Below, in pieces: positions 8,717-14,139 of a DNA stretch of 64,000 nt. The position numbers were made by a program, and so were the translations under genes. Below the pieces are notes generated by a model, which was not told the DNA's origin, searched no databases, and saw nothing but the letters and a program-made list of their open reading frames with translations. The DNA is from Galactobacillus timonensis. Its GTDB lineage: Bacteria > Bacillota_I > Bacilli_A > Erysipelotrichales > Erysipelotrichaceae. The stretch lies in assembly GCF_900240265.1 (NCBI RefSeq), contig NZ_LT964739.1, positions 1,205,389-1,269,388 on the forward strand. The letters run 5' to 3'. Each line of letters starts with the position of its first letter. Position 1 is the stretch's first letter.

Positions 8717-9928
8717 TTATTCGTCTGCGAGGACATTGCGCTCGCCATTGCGTGCCGGCTCGGCGGGTGCTTTTTCTGGTGCTTTTTCTGTTGTCCTTGC
8801 GTTTTGATCACGGGCTTCCGTTCCCGCATATGTGCTGTCGATCCATTCATCCTCGTCATCGGCCTGCGCCATTTCGTCTGCAAGCTCCTGAAGATCCCGT
8901 TCCTCTTGTTCCTGTGCAGCGATAATTGCTTCACGTGCGCTAGGCGTTATGTACGCGAGTTCGTCGGGGTCATACGCTGACGCCGGTGTGCGGTTCTGGT
9001 AATACGGCACCGTTGCCGGTTTCGGCTGTTTCGCTTCTTCAGCTTCCCGCCGTTCCCGTTCAGCGGCGTCATGCGCGACTGTTACGCGGCGATACAGTTC
9101 ATCCGCGCCCAGCATTTCATTGACGGCGTTCATCACGGCGTCGCATACGCGGTCATACGTGCTAGCGCCTGTCACGTGCATGTAGTAGTCACCAATCTCT
9201 GCAAGCGCCGGACAATCGCGGGCCAACTTGCACCCCACACAATGCGCGCCGACCTCCCGCGGGCAATCGTGGCCGGCCGTCATAAGTTTCAGCGTCCGGT
9301 TCCATTCGTTGCGGCGATCCTCCATCCCGGCGGCGGTATGCGGTGCCGTGTGCATTGCCCGTGTGTCGCCGTTCATCACGATCATCACAAGCCCAACCGG
9401 CCGCGGGTTGTAATTGCGTGCGTAGTTCCAGATTGCGTTTGCCGTCATGCGGGATTTCCCGTCATCCGCCCATACGTGAGCGCTCACGCCGAATTTCAGG
9501 TCAATGGCGATAATCACCGGTTCGCCGTTTTTGCCGTAGCCCTCGCCGTACAGGTCTGGTTTCACATAGCCGGATGCATTGCCGTTGCCGTCATATGTGG
9601 TGAATCGCCGTTCGGCGGCAATCGTTTCAGATCTCACACGGTAGCTATCAAGAACGGCCCGTACAGCGGATGCCGTCCAATCAACGGCGGCCCAGTCGCT
9701 CGCGTCCAGCAGTTCACTGTCAGCGGGGTCAATCGCGGCGCCGGTAATCGTGCGCTCAACAATTGCGTGAAGCGTCGATCCCCGTGCGTGTCCACCTGCA
9801 GCGTCGCTCATCCATCCGGCGCGCGGGCAGTCAATAGCGCGGGCGTTCGACGCGGCAGACGTGGCCGGCGCCGTGTTGCTGACGTAGCGCGCGTACTGCG
9901 TTGTGGAACGTGGTGCTGTTTGGTTCAT
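8717..9928 (-). CDS. Phage PD-(D/E)XK nuclease with Cys cluster (DUF2800-like)
   Basis: A 403-residue protein. The segment GYVKPDLYGEGYG, then IAIDLKFGVSAHVWADD, matches the D-x(n)-(D/E)-x-K core of PD-(D/E)XK exonucleases. HDCPREVGAHCVGCKLARDC gives four Cys after the core, as in Cas4/AddB-like Fe-S nucleases and DUF2800 phage proteins. Such proteins process DNA ends for phage recombination or replication. The last 130 residues are acidic and likely disordered. The ATG at 9928 begins MNQTAPRS; the open frame extends upstream across the operator region, and no good ribosome site decides the start. It is the first gene of the leftward operon. Confidence 0.72.
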   Translation of the reverse strand: MNQTAPRSTTQYARYVSNTAPATSAASNARAIDCPRAGWMSDAAGGHARGSTLHAIVERTITGAAIDPADSELLDASDWAAVDWTASAVRAVLDSYRVRSETIAAERRFTTYDGNGNASGYVKPDLYGEGYGKNGEPVIIAIDLKFGVSAHVWADDGKSRMTANAIWNYARNYNPRPVGLVMIVMNGDTRAMHTAPHTAAGMEDRRNEWNRTLKLMTAGHDCPREVGAHCVGCKLARDCPALAEIGDYYMHVTGASTYDRVCDAVMNAVNEMLGADELYRRVTVAHDAAERERREAEEAKQPKPATVPYYQNRTPASAYDPDELAYITPSAREAIIAAQEQEERDLQELADEMAQADDEDEWIDSTYAGTEARDQNARTTEKAPEKAPAEPARNGERNVLADE

Positions 9929-10010
9929 GTTTGTATTCAATCCTCTCTTTCTCACCGCCCCTTCGTTCAGCGGTTCTAAACGTAGGATAAAACGATAAAA
10001 AATTTTCCGG

Positions 10011-10029
10011 TTTGCGAAATGTTCGCAAA
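10011..10029. promoter_or_regulatory. Likely repressor operator (perfect palindrome)
   Basis: TTTGCGAA and TTCGCAAA are perfect inverted 8-bp arms around a 3-bp centre. The site sits upstream of the leftward operon in the region between that operon and the divergent repressor gene. Related TTCGCAA half-sites occur at about 10279 and 10290, inside the repressor coding sequence. Use as a repressor operator is inference. Confidence 0.6.
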
Positions 10030-10186
10030 ATGGCTTAATCATGCGGTTTAGCACTCATTGAGTCATAGCTGTTTGTAAGCGTGTTTCATGGCTATTTCAG
10101 TAAATGTTTTCATAAAAATTCAAACAAATTGCACAATTAGTGCTGTAATCCCGCTAAAATGAGCGCGGAAAGTTGAGGACGTGTTA

Positions 10187-10786
10187 GTGAGCGTAACAAA
10201 AAAGGCGGATATGACCGTCAAAAGCGCGATGTCTGTTATTTCTGACAACATCAAAAATGGATTGATTCTTGCAAATTGTTCGCAAGCGAATTTCGCAAAA
10301 AATTTATCTGTTTCGCCCGGTTCCGTATCCGGATGGCTGCGCGGAACAACGGAACCGCCTCTGCACATGCTGGATCGGATCGCCAGCGCGCTGGGCGTAA
10401 CGGTCGCGGATCTCGTAACGCCGGACGGGGTAGGGCGTGCGCCTGACGGCGTGATCGTCTGCCCCGTAATATCAGCGCGCGCGCCGTATGCCGTGATCGG
10501 TCAGATGCCGGCGCCCCGTGAATATTCCGCATATCACGGTCTGGTTGCCGTATGCGGTGCGTCCGATTTGTGGCTGTGCGTTCCTGCTGATAGCACGGGG
10601 CTGGGACTCCATTGCGTGCTGCGCGATGAACGCGCCGGCGGTGAACTGCGCCCCGGCTATGCGTTTCGCGGCGCGGGCGGATGGTCCTGCGAGTCGGATG
10701 CGTATGGGCGCCCGCTGTATGGCGCTGATATCGCGTATGCGGTAGTCGGACGTATGGCGCCCGTGTCGCCGTCCGCGTATCGCTGA
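10187..10786 (+). CDS. Phage repressor-like HTH (XRE) protein
   Basis: A 199-residue DNA-binding protein. The N-terminal 70 residues hold an XRE helix-turn-helix: CSQANFAKNLSVSPGSVSGWLRG, followed by LDRIASALGV. The C-terminal 110 residues are Gly/Ala-rich and show no S24/LexA Ser-Lys protease motif, so this is unlikely to be a self-cleaving cI. The GTG at 10187 is favoured, since GAGGA lies 7 nt upstream; an ATG at 10211 is the alternative. It is transcribed away from the lytic genes and towards the integrase, as expected of a lysogeny regulator. Confidence 0.75.
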   Translation: MSVTKKADMTVKSAMSVISDNIKNGLILANCSQANFAKNLSVSPGSVSGWLRGTTEPPLHMLDRIASALGVTVADLVTPDGVGRAPDGVIVCPVISARAPYAVIGQMPAPREYSAYHGLVAVCGASDLWLCVPADSTGLGLHCVLRDERAGGELRPGYAFRGAGGWSCESDAYGRPLYGADIAYAVVGRMAPVSPSAYR

Positions 10787-10824
10787 CGCTCCGCGGCCGT
10801 CTCACTAACGCTGTTGTTGCAGAA

Positions 10825-10945
10825 GGGGTTTTTACTCAGTAGGCGCTCCGGCCGGCGCTGGTGGGATATACGGCCCCCCTTAAGGGGGCCGTAATTCCCC
10901 TGCGCTTTGCCGGCCTCTGCGGGAATGATAGTTTTAGCGCATACG
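10825..10945 (+). repeat. Hairpin repeat R1, copy 1
   Basis: An imperfect repeat of about 115-125 bp shared with the copy at 11061-11187. Its core (10850-10915) folds as a nested hairpin: outer arms GGCCGGC / GCCGGCC, a middle GGGA / TTCCC, and an inner 9-bp stem ACGGCCCCC / GGGGGCCGT around CTTAA (10870-10892). It fills the stretch between repressor and integrase, where I see no gene. A GGGGG/CCCCC hairpin followed by TTT at about 10973-10990 may be a terminator for the repressor transcript. Confidence 0.8.
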
Positions 10946-11060
10946 ATATCCCCCGGCCGGCTATGCCGTCCACCCCCTCCGGGGGTTTATCTGCGGATGA
11001 TGTGTGCGTGCGGGATTGATCGTATGGCGCTATTCGCTGTATGTGGCACAATACCCTGCA

Positions 11061-11187
11061 GGGGATGGTTTTTTATTACGTAAGCGCTCGGGTTGCGCCG
11101 TAGGGGATATATGGCCCCCCTTAAGGGGGCCATAATTCCCCGGTGGCGCTTCCCGCCTCTGCGCCGTATGAACAATTAGCGCTTCAG
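11061..11187 (+). repeat. Hairpin repeat R1, copy 2
   Basis: Second copy of the R1 repeat. The core (11090-11154) keeps the nested hairpin although the bases differ: outer arms GGGTTGCGCC / GGCGCTTCCC, middle GGGGA / TTCCCC, inner ATGGCCCCC / GGGGGCCAT around the same CTTAA loop. The C-G to T-A change in the inner stem is matched on both sides, so pairing rather than sequence seems conserved. Confidence 0.8.
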
Positions 11188-11230
11188 ATTTGCACTGCGC
11201 GTGCTATGCTGTGGCGGGGAGGTGGCGGAT

Positions 11231-12331
11231 ATGGCAGTTAGTAAGCGCGGTGATTCGTGGCAGGCGCGCGTTGAGTACCGTGACGCGGCCGGTCGTATTC
11301 ACAAACTGACGGGCACCGCGCCAACGAAATCAGAGGCCCGTGTGATTGAATCCGAGTTATTGCGCAAGCGTGACATGATGCGCCGTGGCGGCGATGGTAC
11401 TGCGGACGCCGCTCATGTTCCGACATTCGCCGATATGCTCGCAGCGTATGCGGATTGGCGCGGGTGCGGTGAACGAGTGCGCGAAAAGCAGGCATCGCAC
11501 ATACAGTACCGATTGCAGGATATCGCCGGCATGCGCATGGATCAGATTACGCGGGCAACGCTTTCGGATTTGCAGCGCTCAATTGCCGGATCCGATTATT
11601 CTTCCGCCGTGCGCAATGAGACTATTCAGCTCGTGCGGGCGGTGTGCCGCTATTATGCGGCCGTGTATGGTGCGCCGGATCCGTCTGTGCTGATGCACGC
11701 CGTCCCGCAGACGCCGGATGAGGTGCTGCGCGTGTCAGAGCATCCAGTGCTTACGCCAGATCAGTTTGCACGTGTTGTGCCGTATGCGCCTTCGCCATAT
11801 CGTGAATTTTTTATCATTCTCTTTTGGACCGGGATGCGCCGGGGTGAACTGATTGCGCTGTACCGTGATGACGTTGATGTCAGCGGGCAGCGGCTGCATG
11901 TTGCGCATAGCCAACGCAACGCAACGCAGGTACGCGGGACAACGAAAACGCGGGCTGTGCGCTGGATTGGCATTGACGATACAACATGGCAGGTTGTTTT
12001 GCAGGTTTATCACAACAGCGCCGGCCCGTATCTGTTCGGCGGTGATCGCCCGCTGTCGCCAACTACGCTTGATCGCCAATGGCACGCCGCTATGTCCGCT
12101 GCAACTGCCGATGATCCGCTGCTCCCGCAGATCACAATTCACGGGCTGCGCCATTCGCACGCAACGTGGCTGATTAATTCCGGTGTAAACATTGTCGCCG
12201 TATCGCGCCGGCTCGGTCACGCCTCGGTGGAACAGACGCTCAGAACGTATACGCATCTGCTGGATAATACAGGCGCACAATGCGTGCAATACATCACCGA
12301 TTACCGGGGCGCTCATAACTCCGGCAGCTAG
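11231..12331 (+). CDS. int: Phage tyrosine integrase
   Basis: A 366-residue site-specific recombinase that integrates the phage into the tRNA-Gly gene. The N-terminal arm-binding domain (KRGDSWQARVEYRDAAGRIHKLTG) is the AP2-like type. A core-binding domain follows, then the catalytic domain with the first Arg in WTGMRRGELIAL, HGLRHSHATW, LGHASVEQTLRTY-type. Together these give the R-H-R-H-Y set, with nucleophile Tyr near residue 345. The ATG at 11231 is preferred over an in-frame GTG at 11201, because GGGGAGG lies 8 nt upstream. The gene points to the nearby attachment site, and a TGTGGCGG octamer overlaps its ribosome-site region. Confidence 0.95.
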   Translation: MAVSKRGDSWQARVEYRDAAGRIHKLTGTAPTKSEARVIESELLRKRDMMRRGGDGTADAAHVPTFADMLAAYADWRGCGERVREKQASHIQYRLQDIAGMRMDQITRATLSDLQRSIAGSDYSSAVRNETIQLVRAVCRYYAAVYGAPDPSVLMHAVPQTPDEVLRVSEHPVLTPDQFARVVPYAPSPYREFFIILFWTGMRRGELIALYRDDVDVSGQRLHVAHSQRNATQVRGTTKTRAVRWIGIDDTTWQVVLQVYHNSAGPYLFGGDRPLSPTTLDRQWHAAMSAATADDPLLPQITIHGLRHSHATWLINSGVNIVAVSRRLGHASVEQTLRTYTHLLDNTGAQCVQYITDYRGAHNSGS

Positions 12332-12345
12332 CACAAACGCACAGA

Positions 12346-12456
12346 ATGCGATTTTTGGCCTCTCCCGGGCCCGTATAGCGCTTTTATGCGTCTGCCCGAT
12401 AAAATATGCGTCCGGGTGCTGTTTGCGCCGCTAGGGCCCTTAAAACGCGGAATAGC
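12346..12456 (+). repeat. Repeat R2, copy 1
   Basis: An imperfect direct repeat of 111 bp, with its partner at 12528-12639 (182-bp period, roughly 80% alike by eye). Each copy starts ATGCGATT, contains GGCCTCTCCCG and an inner TTTTAT...ATAAAA inverted pair, and ends GGCCCTTAAAACGC. That end is roughly inverted relative to the start, so each copy can also fold. No gene is visible from 12332 to the tRNA remnant. Confidence 0.8.
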
Positions 12457-12493
12457 ACATATGCCGTTTTCTGCTAGCAGGCTCCGCAGCTGT

Positions 12494-12812
12494 TGTGGCG
12501 GTTTGTGTGGCGGCGTAAACTCGCAAGATGCGATTCTAGGCCTCTCCCGTGCCCGTAGAGCGATTTTATGCGCTTGCCCGATAAAATATCCATCCGCGCC
12601 GTGTTGGCGCTCCTATGGCCCTTAAAACGCAAAATACAGCGTGCCCATTTTTAACGCTTACGGGGCGGGGGTATGAGCGATAATTAAACATACCCCCATG
12701 GGGTATACTGAGGCGCTGATCCTCGTTTGTGCGCGGCCGATGCGCAGCATAACATGTGGCGGTGTGTGGCGGCGCTCGGACTGCCTGTGCGCGTGTGGCG
12801 GTGATGTGGCGG
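12494..12812 (+). promoter_or_regulatory. Six TGTGGCGG octamers: likely integrase arm-binding sites
   Basis: TGTGGCGG occurs at 12494, 12506, 12755, 12765, 12794 and 12805, all in the same orientation and in pairs spaced 12, 10 and 11 bp, about one helical turn. A seventh copy is at 11210. Pairs of short direct repeats beside the crossover site are typical of arm-type sites bound by the N-terminal domain of tyrosine integrases. Function is inferred. Confidence 0.6.
12528..12639 (+). repeat. Repeat R2, copy 2
   Basis: Second copy of R2, with the same start, the same inner TTTTATGCG...CCCGATAAAA hairpin and the same GGCCCTTAAAACGC end. It lies closer to the attachment site. A palindrome-rich stretch follows at 12667-12706 (GGGGGTATG, CATACCCCC, GGGGTAT). 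Confidence 0.8.
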
Positions 12813-12859
12813 AACCGGATGCGCCTCTTCCGAACAACTATGAAAATGCGCCAGGAAAA

Positions 12860-12933
12860 CAGTCTGTAATTCAATGGTAGAATGCGACCTTCCCAAGGTT
12901 GATACGCGGGTCCGATTCCCGTCAGGTGCTCCA
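12860..12933 (+). tRNA. tRNA-Gly(CCC), partial copy at prophage attachment site
   Basis: The D arm (ATTC/GAAT), anticodon arm (CGACC TTCCCAA GGTTG, anticodon CCC), T arm (GCGGG TCCGATT CCCGT) and an encoded CCA are all present. The 5' acceptor strand (CAGTCTG) does not match the 3' strand (CAGGTGC) at the two outermost pairs. This suggests that only the 3' part is tRNA sequence and the 5' few bases are phage DNA. The complete, functional tRNA would lie at the far end of the prophage. It is therefore best read as the attachment-site remnant, possibly still scored as a tRNA by software. Confidence 0.75.
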
Positions 12934-12942
12934 TATATGAAA

Positions 12943-12969
12943 ATCCGCATGGCAATGCGGTTTTTCTTT
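12943..12969 (+). terminator. Terminator after the tRNA-Gly copy
   Basis: CCGCAT and ATGCGG form a 6-bp stem with a GGCA loop, followed by TTTTTCTTT. It is the original host terminator of the tRNA gene. Confidence 0.8.
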
Positions 12970-13125
12970 ATGCACCAAGCGTAAGCGACAGCCAGGTGAT
13001 GATAGACCAGAAGCTGATCAAAGGATCATCAACAGGCAAATCGATCACGGGTAACTTGATGCGTGTTTCAGGCATCGAACGAAGCTCGCTGAACGGAAGG
13101 TGAATTGCAATGCTAGAATTCACTC

Positions 13126-14067
13126 ATGGATGAAGTGAATATATTCTCTCAGCGGGCACCGCGTTTTCCTGCCCACGACGGGGTGATCGATATCGGCACC
13201 CTGTTTCATGAAGATGTCTATGCGGCGTTTTATTACGCTTACAACATGGAGGAGTGCGACGGTGCCGTTCCGCTGCATTGTCACATTGATTTTGAATTGT
13301 TCTCTGTGGAACAGGGAGTGGTTCAGCTTCAGGTTAACGAAAAGATCATGACTCTTCGCGAACATGAAGGTGTCTTCATCAACAGTAAAGTCATCCATCG
13401 CTTTGAAGCGATCGGGACACAACCCTGCCGTATCGCGGGGCTGCACTTTTCTTCCCGCTACGTCAATGGCGGCAATATGCGCCTGTATAACCGATATATG
13501 GAAGGGATTGTTAACAGTGCGGCGTTTGACTGCATCCTTCTGTCCGGTAAAGAGAGTGCCCCCGTTCTGCGCCGGCTTCAAACCATCATTTCCGATTTTT
13601 TGGAGAATAAGGATGGCAGCGACCTCTTTGCCCGCAGCCGGTTTGCGGAAGCGTGGTACTACCTGTGGAAGCTGTGCGAAAAAGATACTGCCGGTGGTGA
13701 TCATTGTATCCCCGCCCGTCGCAGCCGAACCATGGTAATGCTCCAGTATATGGACCGGCATATCAGTGACAGGATCCGGCTTGCGGATCTTGCCCGTGCC
13801 GCCTCCGTATCCGTTCCGGAAGTGATTCGCTGCTTTCAGGAAACGTTTCAGACGTCGCCGATGCAGTATCTTTACTCGTTCCGCATGAAGGATGCTTCGC
13901 GCCGCCTGCGGGAAACATCCTGTACCATTCAGGAGATTGCCCGCCAGGTAGGCTACAGCAGTCCGAGCTACTTTACGAGGGATTTTCGGCGGGAATTTGG
14001 AGTTACTCCTTCACAGTACCGGCAAAGGATCAATAATTCACAAGGATCAGATTTTTCTATTTTCTGA
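13126..14067 (+). CDS. AraC family transcriptional regulator
   Basis: A 313-residue regulator. Residues 1-125 look like a cupin sensor domain (VPLHCHIDFELFSVEQGV and EGVFINSKVIHRFEA). The C-terminal 100 residues carry two helix-turn-helix motifs: IRLADLARAASVSVPEVIRCFQETF-type, then TIQEIARQVGYSSPSYFTRDFRREFGVTPSQYR-type, the AraC signature. It lies 72 bp upstream of the large flavin reductase in the same direction, so it may control that gene in response to its substrate. A TAGAAT (13114-13119) stands only 6 nt before the ATG and no ribosome site is seen. Confidence 0.9.
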   Translation: MDEVNIFSQRAPRFPAHDGVIDIGTLFHEDVYAAFYYAYNMEECDGAVPLHCHIDFELFSVEQGVVQLQVNEKIMTLREHEGVFINSKVIHRFEAIGTQPCRIAGLHFSSRYVNGGNMRLYNRYMEGIVNSAAFDCILLSGKESAPVLRRLQTIISDFLENKDGSDLFARSRFAEAWYYLWKLCEKDTAGGDHCIPARRSRTMVMLQYMDRHISDRIRLADLARAASVSVPEVIRCFQETFQTSPMQYLYSFRMKDASRRLRETSCTIQEIARQVGYSSPSYFTRDFRREFGVTPSQYRQRINNSQGSDFSIF

Positions 14068-14139
14068 CAAGATAATGATATTGTGAAATTCCTCTCTTCT
14101 ATAGAATGAAAGGGCTTTACATTCCAGGGAGGAAAGAAA

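Larger units (their letters stand above)
1..12933. mobile_element. Integrated prophage, right-hand portion
   Basis: A contiguous set of phage genes runs from the left edge to a partial tRNA-Gly copy. The packaging and head genes (terminase, portal, protease, capsid, connector) and the replication-type genes are on the minus strand. The repressor and integrase are on the plus strand. The right boundary is taken as the end of the tRNA CCA at 12933, since a host-type terminator and host genes follow. Tail, lysis and the other attachment site must lie beyond position 1. The order is typical of a temperate siphovirus with HK97-type head genes. No broken gene is seen in this part, so it may be intact. 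Confidence 0.92.

Noticed and set aside
12860..12933. A fully functional tRNA-Gly gene
   Set aside because: The two outermost acceptor pairs do not form and the 5' base is C; position beside the integrase points to an attachment remnant.
12968..13123. A 51-residue minus-strand frame with a GTG start and a hydrophobic C-terminus
   Set aside because: No ribosome site, it covers the likely promoter of the AraC gene, and I recognise no family. It may be a scrap of an older gene, but this cannot be supported.
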